Below, one piece after another: positions 24,513 through 33,536 of a stretch of 64,000 nt of DNA. The notes beneath the pieces were generated by a model that saw nothing but the letters and a program-made list of their open reading frames with translations, was not told where the DNA came from and made no database searches. A program made the translations under genes and the position numbers. The first letter of the stretch is position 1; every line of letters begins with the position of its first letter. The DNA comes from Terrimonas sp. (GTDB taxonomy: Bacteria; Bacteroidota; Bacteroidia; Chitinophagales; Chitinophagaceae): NCBI RefSeq assembly GCF_003075435.1, contig NZ_QCZJ01000001.1:581282-645281 (forward strand), given 5' to 3'.

Positions 24513-25619
24513 ATGCTGAAAATCAAACGGGCATGCTTATCATGCTTTTTTTTATCCGGAATGCTTACAGTTTCAGGACAGGATATTTTCAAAGGCTATG
24601 AAAATCTTTTTACTGAGCCAACGCAATACACCGTATTCCATACTACCGATGCCATAACCATTGATGGCAGAGCCAGTGAGAAAACCTGGGAGGCAATACC
24701 ATGGACTGCTGATTTTGTTGATATTGAGGGATCCCGGAAACCGCTGCCTGCATTACAAACCCGCATGAAGATGTTGCGTGATGAAAATAACCTGTACATT
24801 TTTGCTGAGCTTGAGGAACCGCATGTATGGGCCACGCTTACAAAACACGATGCGGTCATTTTTCATGATAATGACTTTGAATTATTTATAGATCCGGACG
24901 GAGATACGCATAATTATTTTGAAATAGAGATCAATGCGCTTAATACCATATTTGATTTGTTTTTATCAAAGCCTTACAGAAACGGCGGTGCATTACTTAC
25001 TACCTGGAATACCGAAAATTTAAAAACCGCTGTTCAGATTAACGGTACATTGAATAACCCGGCTGATACGGACAAGGGCTGGACAATTGAAATGGCAATT
25101 CCGTTTGCCGCTTTACGCATTGGTTCACATTTTCATACAGCTCCACCTGCCAATACTTTATGGCGCGTAAATTTTTCAAGAGTGCAGTGGGATACGGAAA
25201 TTGTGAATGGAAAATATAAAAAGAAAACAAATGCTTCCGGCAAACCATTGCCTGAACATAACTGGGTTTGGTCGCCGCAGGGGCTTATCAATATGCATTA
25301 CCCTGAAAGATGGGGTTATATAAGATTTGCCGGGAAAGATGAAAAGCCGGGAAATGTTCTTTTCTTTTTACCGGAAGAAGAAACCATGAAAAAATATTTA
25401 TGGTTGTTGTATTATAAGCAAAAAGAATATCAACGCAGCAATAAGGCCTATGCAAAAACGCTATCGGCACTAAATATTCCGGCGCTTATTACTACCAGGG
25501 CAGAAAATAAATATATCTTTAAGCTGGAAGCCAATACTACACAATTTACAGGCACAATTATTCACAACGATAAAGGAAGCTGGGCAATAGATCATAATGG
25601 TAAAATCATAAAAAAATGA
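24513..25619 (+). CDS. secreted CBM9-like carbohydrate-binding protein
   Basis: A 368-aa exported protein (signal FLSGMLTVSGQ, about residues 13-23). The mature N-terminal part is a family-9 carbohydrate-binding-like / DOMON-type beta sandwich: ITIDGRASEKTWEAIPWT, then LYIFAELEEPHVWA, FHDNDFELFIDPDGDTHNYF and WTIEMAIPFAAL. The C-terminal about 100 residues are unrelated and basic. Its stop overlaps the start of a glycoside-hydrolase-like gene by four bases, so the pair probably works on the same external polysaccharide. A 13-bp run with ATACCTTTCG (from about 24484) may be its promoter. Confidence 0.8.
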   Translation: MLKIKRACLSCFFLSGMLTVSGQDIFKGYENLFTEPTQYTVFHTTDAITIDGRASEKTWEAIPWTADFVDIEGSRKPLPALQTRMKMLRDENNLYIFAELEEPHVWATLTKHDAVIFHDNDFELFIDPDGDTHNYFEIEINALNTIFDLFLSKPYRNGGALLTTWNTENLKTAVQINGTLNNPADTDKGWTIEMAIPFAALRIGSHFHTAPPANTLWRVNFSRVQWDTEIVNGKYKKKTNASGKPLPEHNWVWSPQGLINMHYPERWGYIRFAGKDEKPGNVLFFLPEEETMKKYLWLLYYKQKEYQRSNKAYAKTLSALNIPALITTRAENKYIFKLEANTTQFTGTIIHNDKGSWAIDHNGKIIKK

Positions 25620-26695
25620 ATAAACGGAATTTTATAAAAACATCTTTGCTTGCAGGCGCTTCAACACTTGCCTCTCCACTGGTTTCTAAAAGCAGTCCAT
25701 CTTCCGTAAACTATAAAAAGAATAAAATAAAACATTGGGTGTGGATCAACCCCAATCCTAACGACCAGGAAGAAACATTGCAACAATTATACAGCGCTTA
25801 TTATGACGCAGGCATCAAAGGCATTTTTTTTGAAGCAGACAGTGAAAAACATTACCGCATCGCTAAAAGCAAAAAGCTTGAAGCGCATCGCTGGATGTGG
25901 ACAATGAACAGGGGAGAAAAAGAACTGCTCGCTGCGCATCCTGAATGGTATGCCAAAAACAGGAAAGGTGAATCATCCGCGGATAAACCTCCGTATGTTG
26001 GCTACTATCGCTGGCTTTGTCCTTCCAGGGAAGAGGTAAGGAATTATATTGACGCACAGGTAAAAGAAATTTTACAGAAGGATTATGTTGATGGTATTCA
26101 CCTGGATTATGTTCGTTATTGCGACGTAATTCTTCCTATAAATCTCTGGAAGAATTATAATATTGAACAAACCAAAGAATTGCCTGAATACGATTTTTGC
26201 TATTGCGATGTTTGTATAGAAAAATTCAAAGCGTTAAAAGGTTTTGATCTTCGCCAGCTGCAATATCCCGAACAAAACCTTTCATGGAGAAAATTCAGGT
26301 ATGATAATATAACTGCAGTAGTAAACCGGCTGTCAGATACAGCACATCAATTTAAAAAGAAAATTACCGCCGCAGTTTTTCCAACACCGGAAATAGCAAA
26401 ACGCAATGTGCGGCAGGATTGGGTAAACTGGGATCTTGATGGCGTATGTCCAATGATATATCATGGCTTTTACAAAGAAGACGTGAGCTGGATAGGTGAT
26501 GCGGTAGCAGAAGGCGTTAAAGCACTTCATGGCAGTTTTCCTTTATATGCAGGTATATTTATTCCTGATTTTAACAACGATGAAGAAATAGCCGGTGGTA
26601 TACAATACGCATTACAGAACGGAGCAGCCGGTGTTTCCTTCTTTGGAAAAGTTGATGACCGTATATTGAATATATTAAGATCAGTAAAGGCATAA
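25616..26695 (+). CDS. exported family-10-like glycoside hydrolase
   Basis: A 359-aa TIM-barrel protein resembling the 'family 10 glycosylhydrolase' (GHL10) group. It begins with a Tat-like leader (KRNFIKTSLLAGASTLASP). The barrel shows KHWVWINPN, DAGIKGIFFEADSE, a lysine/Trp-rich segment around MWTMNRGEKELLAAHPEWYA, and DGIHLDYVRYCD, where Asp and Tyr-x-Arg-Tyr are typical of the active face. FPLYAGIFIPDF and AAGVSFFGKV close the barrel. It is coupled to the upstream CBM9-like gene (ATGA overlap). Substrate not predictable. Confidence 0.8.
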   Translation: MNKRNFIKTSLLAGASTLASPLVSKSSPSSVNYKKNKIKHWVWINPNPNDQEETLQQLYSAYYDAGIKGIFFEADSEKHYRIAKSKKLEAHRWMWTMNRGEKELLAAHPEWYAKNRKGESSADKPPYVGYYRWLCPSREEVRNYIDAQVKEILQKDYVDGIHLDYVRYCDVILPINLWKNYNIEQTKELPEYDFCYCDVCIEKFKALKGFDLRQLQYPEQNLSWRKFRYDNITAVVNRLSDTAHQFKKKITAAVFPTPEIAKRNVRQDWVNWDLDGVCPMIYHGFYKEDVSWIGDAVAEGVKALHGSFPLYAGIFIPDFNNDEEIAGGIQYALQNGAAGVSFFGKVDDRILNILRSVKA

Positions 26696-26703
26696 ACATA
26701 AAA

Positions 26704-26723
26704 GGGTGGCATCTTCACCACCC
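26704..26723 (-). terminator. terminator of the convergent minus-strand lipoprotein gene
   Basis: GGGTGG (26704-26709) / CCACCC (26718-26723); on the minus strand the hairpin is followed by TTTT. Weak on the plus strand. Confidence 0.5.
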
Positions 26724-26764
26724 TCCTGCTGTTGTTACCATACACCTCCTTATACCAATATATT

Positions 26765-27661
26765 TTAAGGGGTTGGCGCCGGTGGCGCATCTTTTACTGC
26801 TACAGGCCAAACTTTTGGAGCAGGAAAGCTCACGCCTTTATTATTTCCACGTTCCATTTCGTCATCACCAAAATAATATAGTGGCCAACCTTTGTAAGTA
26901 AGTTGCTTTTTACCGAATACAGTGATAGCACCAAATAATGTTTTATCTAAAGTTGAGGGAACAACAACCTTGTCAGTTTCATAAATCGGCCAGACAGCAT
27001 TATTAGAAAAATCAGGGTTGGTGAATTTGTTGAGGTTGGCGCTGTCTTTTGCAAAAGTGTATAATGTTATGCCCATAGCATCAGAAAAATATAAAGTCTT
27101 TCCTTCTCCTTCTGTATAATCACTTTTATATTTTTTTCCGTCATGCCCTACAAGCTGTGCATTCACAAGCATAATAGAATAATCGGGTTTTGCAACATAC
27201 CAAACATTATTAAAGCCTTCTCCTTTTATTTCACCCGGGCTTTCTCTTATGTTAGCGCCACTAACAAGCGGCGCATAGTAATATAATGGCCAGGATTTGT
27301 ACGTTGTTTGTTTGCCGCCGGATGAAGTTGTAATCTCAGCAAAATCTGCTATATCAAGCCCTTCACCCAGGCTCTCCTGCGTTATATCTCCTGCATAATA
27401 TACAGGCCACAATGCAGCGCAACCGCCCGAACAATTGTTTTGCCCATTATAGTCATTTGAAAAATAATACAACGTATTACCTAAGGTGTCTGTAAGATAT
27501 GAACCAAGATCAGTGGTGGATGCAAGTAAAATTGCCGGTTTCTTTTCCGGCGTTTCAGGCTCACTGTCTTTAGCACAAGCCATAAACAAAACACTTAACA
27601 AAACAATATTATAAAGCGCTTTTGTATACAATGGCCGATATTGCATTTGTGAATAAAACAT
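26765..27661 (-). CDS. lipoprotein with 'secreted repeat' domains (PF03640-like)
   Basis: A 298-aa lipoprotein: signal region to VLFMAC (Cys about residue 29), then the PF03640-type pattern GSYLTDTLGNTLYYFSNDYN followed by CSGGCAALWPVYY. A second, weaker unit follows (MGITLYTFAKDSANLN...NAVWPIYE). In each, the 'Leu-Tyr-x-Phe' strand, the Cys-x3-Cys (first unit only) and 'Trp-Pro' are the conserved features. These proteins are extracytoplasmic; the family is often called SCO4226-like/secreted repeat and its function is unknown. The real start may be Met6. Ends in a Pro-rich tail. Confidence 0.8.
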   Translation of the reverse strand: MFYSQMQYRPLYTKALYNIVLLSVLFMACAKDSEPETPEKKPAILLASTTDLGSYLTDTLGNTLYYFSNDYNGQNNCSGGCAALWPVYYAGDITQESLGEGLDIADFAEITTSSGGKQTTYKSWPLYYYAPLVSGANIRESPGEIKGEGFNNVWYVAKPDYSIMLVNAQLVGHDGKKYKSDYTEGEGKTLYFSDAMGITLYTFAKDSANLNKFTNPDFSNNAVWPIYETDKVVVPSTLDKTLFGAITVFGKKQLTYKGWPLYYFGDDEMERGNNKGVSFPAPKVWPVAVKDAPPAPTP

Positions 27662-28585
27662 ACAATAGAGGTTTTAAATGAATGTATAAGCAATACCAGT
27701 AAACAGCGCTGTGGTGGTAATTAATAATACTATAATCCGTGGTATACTCTTCGTAAATACAAAAGGAAAGGTTGCGCTGTTTAAAAATCTATTTGGCAGT
27801 AGTACCATCGCCCGGCATAGCCCTCACTCGCGTTAGTGCGTTTATACTACAGTCTCCGTGTTGGCTCAGTTATAATGACATCATTACGTATGAATTGAAA
27901 TCAGGTTTCCTGCGTTGCCCCGTGTGTATAATGATTTAGCATTACAACAAATACTTTTTATAGAATAGCACACGGAATACACTGATAGTACTGATAAACA
28001 CCGATACATTCCGTAAATATCCGCCATATCCGTTTTATCTGTGTTCCATTCTGCGTATTGGGCATGCCCGAAGTTATTTTTAAATAACCCCTGATATATT
28101 TCCTGCCACGAATTCCGGTGTTCGCATCGGCGAAACAGGATTTGCTACACAAAGAGCCACAAAGCATGCACAAAGTTACACAGAGCGATTTATTATTCTT
28201 TGTGGCTCTTTGTGTAGCCTTCGTGTACCTCCGTGAAATAACCAGTGAATAATGCAACCGGTAAACCGGGAACTTATAAGCTGTAACCGGGCATCCTGCC
28301 GCATAGCGGCCAACTGTTTGTAGAAAGAAAGCAAATGTCGTCCTTATATTTTTCCTGAATCAGGTTTGGTAGCCGAAATGATGCGTACCCTGAAAACGTC
28401 ATCCTGATCCCGGCTGCACATTATATCAAATTAAAATGAATATAGCTAAGAGGAACTTTTTTCATCGAACGTACATCTGTCAGGTTATAGTACAAATGTT
28501 GAGCGGTAGTACAAAAACATGGCAAATTCACCTTTGGTGAGCATTGGTTGATATTGATTTAATAATTTACCCCTAACTTAACGCT
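27662..28585. other. 924-bp intergenic region with repeats
   Basis: No credible gene. Contains a 21-bp perfect inverted repeat (28144-28218) and, just left of it, GGAATACACTGATAG-type sequence (about 27970-28010), of the kind common in Bacteroidota intergenic DNA. Near its right end, at about 28500-28513, is AGCGGTAGTACAAA, also found before the TPR lipoprotein gene. Confidence 0.6.
28144..28218. repeat. 21-bp perfect inverted repeat with 33-nt loop
   Basis: Left arm 28144-28164 starts GCTACACAAAGAGCCACAAA; the right arm 28198-28218 is its exact reverse complement. The loop again contains CACAAAG-TTACACAGAG, a further degenerate copy of the arm. No T-run. Same character as the 'ACACAAAG' intergenic repeats of this phylum. 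Confidence 0.85.
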
Positions 28586-29509
28586 ATGAAGCCACTATCA
28601 ACAGAAATGCGGATGCGATACATACTTATGCTTGCAGGAATAATATTTTTTTACGCAGGGAATGCACAGGATACAACAGACTGTTATTTTGATCAACAGC
28701 TTGCGCTTACCAATAAAAAAAATGCTGCTTACGAAGGTAAAATGGTTAACACATCAAAAGGCTGGGAAGTATTTGTATTTTACCCCGGCAAGCAGCTATT
28801 GATTCATGGCTATTTTAAAGATAAAAGGTTAAGCGAGAGAGAAGGAGCATACAACATATTTTTTGAGAACGGCAAGCCCAGCCTGAATACTTTTTTCAAA
28901 AATAATATGTTAGAAGGGCAATTACTAAAGTGGCACAACAATGGGCAGGTAAGCGACTCCGGCACAATGAAACAAAACCTGAAAACAGGTTTATGGAAAA
29001 CATGGTATGCAAGTGGTCAGGCAGAATCTGAAGGCTGGTTTGCAGATGGCGTGCCGGATAGTGTATGGAACTGGTATCACGAAAACGGGCAGCCTGCAAC
29101 TATTGAGCTTTACAGGAAAAATAAATTGGCTGATCTTACCTGCTTTGATACATCCGGCAATAAAACAGGCAGCAATTGCAGGATAGACGGAGCGCCATGC
29201 CCGGAAAACGCTTTGAGCTTCGATCAGTTCATCAGGGATAATTTGTTATACCCGGAAAAAGCAGCGAGAAAAAGAATTGAAGGTGATGTATCATTCGAAT
29301 TTATTATAACCAAAGAAGGTAAGCTTACCCGCATAAACTTCACCAATGTTGCCAATGAGTTACTACAGGAAGAAGTGGTTCGGTTGCTGAAATCGGTTCC
29401 CCAATGGGACCCTGCTGTTTCTCACAACAGGAAGGTTGATTACCTGTATAGCTATACTGTGCCGTTCTATTTGGGTGGAGGCGGAAGCGATAATTTTGAT
29501 ATCGAATAA
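28586..29509 (+). CDS. TonB-family energy transducer with MORN-like repeats
   Basis: A 307-aa exported protein. The signal region (LMLAGIIFFYAGNAQ) is followed by MORN/YwqK-like repeats at about residues 90-195 (GKPSLNTFFKNNMLEGQ, LKTGLWKTWYASGQAESEG, SVWNWYHENGQPA), each with Asn-Gly and Trp at regular spacing. The C-terminal about 90 residues form a TonB C-terminal domain (FDQFIRDNLLYPEKAARKRI, GDVSFEFIITKEGKLTRINF, LKSVPQWDPA). No TonB transmembrane anchor other than the signal is seen. ATG 28607 is an alternative start. Such proteins are abundant in Bacteroidota; partner receptor unknown. Confidence 0.85.
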   Translation: MKPLSTEMRMRYILMLAGIIFFYAGNAQDTTDCYFDQQLALTNKKNAAYEGKMVNTSKGWEVFVFYPGKQLLIHGYFKDKRLSEREGAYNIFFENGKPSLNTFFKNNMLEGQLLKWHNNGQVSDSGTMKQNLKTGLWKTWYASGQAESEGWFADGVPDSVWNWYHENGQPATIELYRKNKLADLTCFDTSGNKTGSNCRIDGAPCPENALSFDQFIRDNLLYPEKAARKRIEGDVSFEFIITKEGKLTRINFTNVANELLQEEVVRLLKSVPQWDPAVSHNRKVDYLYSYTVPFYLGGGGSDNFDIE

Positions 29510-29530
29510 CGAATTTGTTTTCTATAATGG

Positions 29531-30181
29531 CTATTCTACAATCCCATTTTTCAATGCAAACATAACCAAGCCTGCAGTATTTTTTACTCCTACTTTTTCA
29601 ATTAATCGCTGTCGGATGCCCTCAACAGAACGAGGACTCAAAAAAAGATCTTTGGCTATTTCGCCTGCTGTTTTTTCCTGACAGATAAGATGAAGCACTT
29701 CCAGCTCCCGCTCAGTAAATTCCACATCCTGGTTAAATGATGGCCTTACGTTTGATTTCATCACCAGCTTTTTAAGTAAAGCTTTATTAACCAAATCATT
29801 AAAATAATAACCATTTTCATGAACCGCATAAATCGACTTTCTGATTTCTTCGGCATGGGCGTTTTTGAGCAGATAACCGTTGGCTCCAATTTCCATAAGA
29901 TGAATGATAAATTTATCATCATCATACATCGTAACAATAAGTATTTTTATATTACTATATCTTTTCTTTATTTCTTTAGTTGCTTCCATGCCATCCATAC
30001 CAGGCATTTTTAAATCCATTAAAACAACATCAGGTAACGAAGATGGAATGCCTTCCAACAGTTCATCACCGGTGTCGGCTTCTAAAACTACCTCAAGGTT
30101 GTCATCAGAAGCAAGCCCTACTTTTAAACCGTCTCTGTAAATTTTATAGTCATCAGCAATAGCTACTTTAATTTTTTTCAT
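29531..30181 (-). CDS. LuxR/NarL-family response regulator
   Basis: A 216-aa two-component response regulator. The receiver domain (residues 1-125) has the acidic pair DD at 10-11, phospho-acceptor Asp56 (VVLMDLKMPGMDG) and the Thr/Lys of the output face. The C-terminal HTH reads EFTERELEVLHLICQEKTAGEIAKDLFLS, with VEGIRQRLIEKVGVKNT as recognition and dimer helices. Last gene of a four-gene minus-strand operon; it overlaps the kinase gene by 14 bp. Should bind DNA as a dimer when phosphorylated by that kinase. The regulated genes are unknown. Confidence 0.92.
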   Translation of the reverse strand: MKKIKVAIADDYKIYRDGLKVGLASDDNLEVVLEADTGDELLEGIPSSLPDVVLMDLKMPGMDGMEATKEIKKRYSNIKILIVTMYDDDKFIIHLMEIGANGYLLKNAHAEEIRKSIYAVHENGYYFNDLVNKALLKKLVMKSNVRPSFNQDVEFTERELEVLHLICQEKTAGEIAKDLFLSPRSVEGIRQRLIEKVGVKNTAGLVMFALKNGIVE

Positions 30182-30983
30182 TTAACAATATTTTCTGGGG
30201 AACAATAACTATTATTTTAAACTTACCGTCTTCTCTTGAAAAATTAATTTTACCTTTTAGCAAGGTTACACGATTCTGAATGTTTTTTAATCCAAGCCCT
30301 TCTTTATTATAGCGTAATTTTTCAAACTCTTCCTGCACCAGCCCCTTACCATTATGCAGTATGACGAGCATTAGCTCATTATTTGTAAACTTAGAATATA
30401 CTTCTACCCTTGTTGCGCCGGCATGTTTCAGAATATTATTTACCAACTCCTGCATAAGCCTGTATATGCTTATATCACTTTCACAACTTTGAACCGGATA
30501 GCTGCTATCCAACTCTACAACTGTCTCTATAATTGTTCCGTTGGTAATTTTTGAAATAAAATGCCGGATTGCTTCAGTTAATCCAAATTCTTTTAAAATA
30601 TTAGAATGAAGATTATGAGATATTCCTCTCACTTTATGAATAGCCTCATCCAATAATTCTTCCCCTTTCCGATAAAGCTGTTGTGACCGCTCATCAAGAT
30701 TTGCAAATTTGATTCCCTGAAAATGCAGTTTGGAAGCTGATAATATGGCACCCACCTCATCATGCAACTCTTCAGCAATGCGGTGCCGTTCCGTTTCTTC
30801 ACTTTTTATGGCCGCTTCAACAAGTTGGTTTTGCTGTGCTTCTTTAAGTAATTTTAAATTTTTCCGATGCTGGATTTTTCTTTTACGGTTTTGCAAAAAG
30901 GCATATAAAAAACTGGTGAATAGTATCAGCATTGTAATTATGCCGACAATTATCAACACACTGATGGTATTATCTCCCCTCAT
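30168..30983 (-). CDS. HisKA_3-type sensor histidine kinase
   Basis: A 271-aa membrane kinase with one N-terminal membrane helix (about residues 8-31) and no periplasmic sensor domain. The dimer/phosphoacceptor helix reads ETERHRIAEELHDEVGAIL with His74. The ATP domain has LMQELVNNILKHAGATRV (N box) and GLGLKNIQNRV (G box). The group of NarX-like kinases pairs with LuxR-type regulators, and such a regulator follows with a 14-bp overlap. Sensing probably involves the membrane protein encoded just upstream, whose stop overlaps this start by 14 bp. Confidence 0.92.
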   Translation of the reverse strand: MRGDNTISVLIIVGIITMLILFTSFLYAFLQNRKRKIQHRKNLKLLKEAQQNQLVEAAIKSEETERHRIAEELHDEVGAILSASKLHFQGIKFANLDERSQQLYRKGEELLDEAIHKVRGISHNLHSNILKEFGLTEAIRHFISKITNGTIIETVVELDSSYPVQSCESDISIYRLMQELVNNILKHAGATRVEVYSKFTNNELMLVILHNGKGLVQEEFEKLRYNKEGLGLKNIQNRVTLLKGKINFSREDGKFKIIVIVPQKILLNEKN

Positions 30984-31632
30984 AAAAACCTTTTGCTATA
31001 AATATGCAAAAAACAATGTATGCAATATTATGAATATCCCATATTTTCTCAGCTAACCCGATATTACTATCAATTAACGGCACATAAAAAAGGAAAACAA
31101 AAAAATTGATTACAACATATATGCTTAACCCGGTTACAATCCAAAAATCAGCGCTATATCTTTCGTTTTGCTGCTCTTCGTTTAAATTATGTAAGTAATA
31201 TGAAATACAATAGACCAATAAAATAAAAGCTTCAATACTTAGCAATAGTCCGCTTATGTGCTCATTACTATTAAATTTTTCAAAGACCGAAAAATTAATT
31301 ATAATAAAAAGCAAAAGAAATTCTGATATATAACGGTTGAACTTAACAACAAACGGAACCTTTATCCCTGCAAAAAAAATTGTAAAACAAGCGTATCTCA
31401 ATATTGAATGCAGGTTATACAAAAAAGTATTTTGCTGAAGCCATTCAGGCAAATGTAACTCCTCTTTATAATCAGCAATAATATTACCACTCAAATTCAT
31501 TAAAAAAGCAATTGTCACATATACAAAAATCGGTTTTAATAAGTAAACCGATTGTTTATTTATAACAAATAATGGTATGCAAAGCGCCCATACTTCTGAC
31601 CAGTCGAGTATTCGTTGTAAAATATCATTCAT
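30970..31632 (-). CDS. multi-pass membrane protein of the two-component operon
   Basis: A 220-aa protein with about seven hydrophobic segments (for example PLFVINKQSVYLLKPIFVYVTIAF, FLLLFIIINFSVF, LLSIEAFILLVYCISYYL, VVINFFVFLFYVPLI, AYIVFCIFIAKGF). No known domain. Because it lies between a small periplasm-directed protein and the kinase, with overlapping ends, it may be the sensor or an accessory membrane part of this signalling unit. Start ATG 31632 is shared with the TAATG stop of the upstream gene. Confidence 0.8.
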   Translation of the reverse strand: MNDILQRILDWSEVWALCIPLFVINKQSVYLLKPIFVYVTIAFLMNLSGNIIADYKEELHLPEWLQQNTFLYNLHSILRYACFTIFFAGIKVPFVVKFNRYISEFLLLFIIINFSVFEKFNSNEHISGLLLSIEAFILLVYCISYYLHNLNEEQQNERYSADFWIVTGLSIYVVINFFVFLFYVPLIDSNIGLAEKIWDIHNIAYIVFCIFIAKGFYEGR

Positions 31633-32276
31633 TATTGCTTGGAGGCGTTGCGGGGTGGAGAAGGATTTAGAGGTGTCGCATTAAATCGTTTTTTTAACTC
31701 CTGTAGCGCTTCTTTATCATGTATCCTCTCGACATCTTCGTATCTAAGAGGTCTTCCATCCTTATCTTTATTTAAATATACCCAATAATAAACAAAATCA
31801 ACCTTATTACTTTTTGAATTTGTCTTAATAACATCTGGAATAAAGTACAAGGCATCAGCTTTACCAACGCTATCAAACATAAAAAAAAGTTTTTCTATTG
31901 TTGTAATATAAACACCTGTTCCTACTGTATTCTCTACTTGAACTTCATTAAACCCTTCTCCGATTTCGTCAAAATCTAATTTGCAAATTGGTTTGCAAGT
32001 ATCACTATTGCAACTTGGATCGAAAACAAATCCCTTTAAAATAAACCTTGGTCTATTTGCTCTGAAAACTCCTCCATTTTTCCTAAGTTTATTTTGAATA
32101 ACTATATAAGCCTGAGGGTTTTTAGAATAACAGTCCTTCACAATATCCCTAGAGATTTTTTGTGGATAAAACCAAGCTTGGCGATCAAAACTGGATTTCT
32201 TCGTTATAGAAAATCCAAATACAGCAGATATAAGTATTAAGAAAATGTGTCGCGCATTAAACTTTAGCCACTTCAT
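31632..32276 (-). CDS. first gene of the two-component operon, exported/anchored protein of unknown function
   Basis: A 214-aa protein with one N-terminal hydrophobic helix (ARHIFLILISAVFGFSI) that anchors or exports it. The rest is soluble, with a Cys group (CNSDTCKPIC, about residues 93-102) likely to form disulphides in the periplasm, and a Pro/Asn-rich C-terminal tail. Translationally coupled to the next gene (TAATG). It may provide the extracytoplasmic input to the downstream membrane protein and kinase; this is inference from position only. Confidence 0.7.
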   Translation of the reverse strand: MKWLKFNARHIFLILISAVFGFSITKKSSFDRQAWFYPQKISRDIVKDCYSKNPQAYIVIQNKLRKNGGVFRANRPRFILKGFVFDPSCNSDTCKPICKLDFDEIGEGFNEVQVENTVGTGVYITTIEKLFFMFDSVGKADALYFIPDVIKTNSKSNKVDFVYYWVYLNKDKDGRPLRYEDVERIHDKEALQELKKRFNATPLNPSPPRNASKQ

Positions 32277-32545
32277 AAAAGAGATTTAAAAATTAAGAAT
32301 CCAATTTTCATCCGGGGAGATTATTCTTAATTTCTATAGAGCGGGAGTATGAATTAAATATACAGCTTTTCTTAAAATTAAGAAACTTGTTTTATGCGTA
32401 TTTCTACGTATAATCAGTTGAACAGGTAAATACGTTCATGCTAATAGCTTTTATAAGTATACCTACTGCATTTTTATTTTACGCATTTCCCACCTTGACT
32501 TCACCTCTCCCGCAATAGCATATTTGCTGTATAAAATTTACAATT

Positions 32546-32992
32546 ATGAAAAAGATTCTCAACAACCAATGCTTCATGATCATCGCAGCGATGATCTTTT
32601 TTGGCGCTCAGAAAGCTAATGCACAATTAACCAGTTCAAAAGTTGCATCCATAATGGAAAATTACGGATGGACTAAAAAAGCGGATACCCGTTATGCTTA
32701 TCTTAAGGAAAGTGAAAGCACAACACCGGTAACCTATACTTTTTATTACGGGCTTGAATATGCAATAGTTGCATACTCAGATGATACTGATGTGCAGGAT
32801 ATAGATATTCAGGTTTGTTACCCAAGCGGCAATGTATATCTTCAGGATAATGAATTTGATGATATCTCGATATTAAAATTTGTTCCTCCCTACGATATGA
32901 ATCGTGGCGTTAAAATAACTAATTACTCCTCGCTCGAAAAACATTTCACATCCAAATGCAACTTCATAATTTTTTACAGAACAGTGGAGTGA
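32546..32992 (+). CDS. secreted hypothetical protein
   Basis: A 148-aa exported protein with signal peptide (IIAAMIFFGAQKANA, cut near residue 26). The mature part is strand-rich with Tyr and Asp (TYTFYYGLEYAIVAYSDDTD, IDIQVCYPSGNVYLQD) and ends in SLEKHFTSKCNFIIFYRTVE; two Cys could pair. No family recognised. It is the first of three consecutive small exported-protein genes on the plus strand, with gaps of about 50 bp. Confidence 0.65.
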   Translation: MKKILNNQCFMIIAAMIFFGAQKANAQLTSSKVASIMENYGWTKKADTRYAYLKESESTTPVTYTFYYGLEYAIVAYSDDTDVQDIDIQVCYPSGNVYLQDNEFDDISILKFVPPYDMNRGVKITNYSSLEKHFTSKCNFIIFYRTVE

Positions 32993-33040
32993 GATAAGAA
33001 ATCAGGTTCATTTATTTAAATAATTTTTAAAAATATAGTT

Positions 33041-33478
33041 ATGAAAAAAATATATTTCCTGTTACTTATATCTACAGCATGTGCCTCATTTTTTTCATGC
33101 AGAAAAAAAACAGGTTGCATGGATTCACAAGCGACAAACTATAATATTGAAGCAGAGGCAGACTGCAATTGCTGTCAATTTGAAAAAGTAGTTTTTTACT
33201 CGCGATATGCAAGTTATAATGTTGGCGGAATATGGTATTCTATATTATCCTATCCTTTAAAAGTATATGTAAATAACCAGGACATAGGTACCATTACAGC
33301 TTTCTACCCAAGCGGTCCGGGAACAGGCACTGTACCAGGAGTAGTGTTATATGACCCGGGAGACAATAAAAAAATAGAATGGTATGCAAAAGTGACCGCT
33401 CCCAATGGAAATTTTATAATACTTGGTTCGGGTACTTTTAATGCCGGCAAACAACCCATAGCAATTCCTGTATTTTAA
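33041..33478 (+). CDS. small lipoprotein with a Cys-Met-Asp...Thr-Asn-Tyr motif
   Basis: A 145-aa lipoprotein (ACASFFSC, lipid-modified Cys at residue 20). After it comes TGCMDSQATNYNIEAEADCNCC, which fits the short calcium/TSP-like 'Cys-x-Asp-x-x-Ala-x-Asn-Tyr' motif common on Bacteroidota surface proteins. The rest is a small beta domain (YPLKVYVNNQDIGTITAFYP, WYAKVTAPNGNFIILGSG). Expected in the outer membrane or on the surface. Function unknown. Confidence 0.7.
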   Translation: MKKIYFLLLISTACASFFSCRKKTGCMDSQATNYNIEAEADCNCCQFEKVVFYSRYASYNVGGIWYSILSYPLKVYVNNQDIGTITAFYPSGPGTGTVPGVVLYDPGDNKKIEWYAKVTAPNGNFIILGSGTFNAGKQPIAIPVF

Positions 33479-33536
33479 ACAAATACTTATGCAACTTAAT
33501 AATTCATTTTTACCAAAAACTTCAAAAAATATTTTT

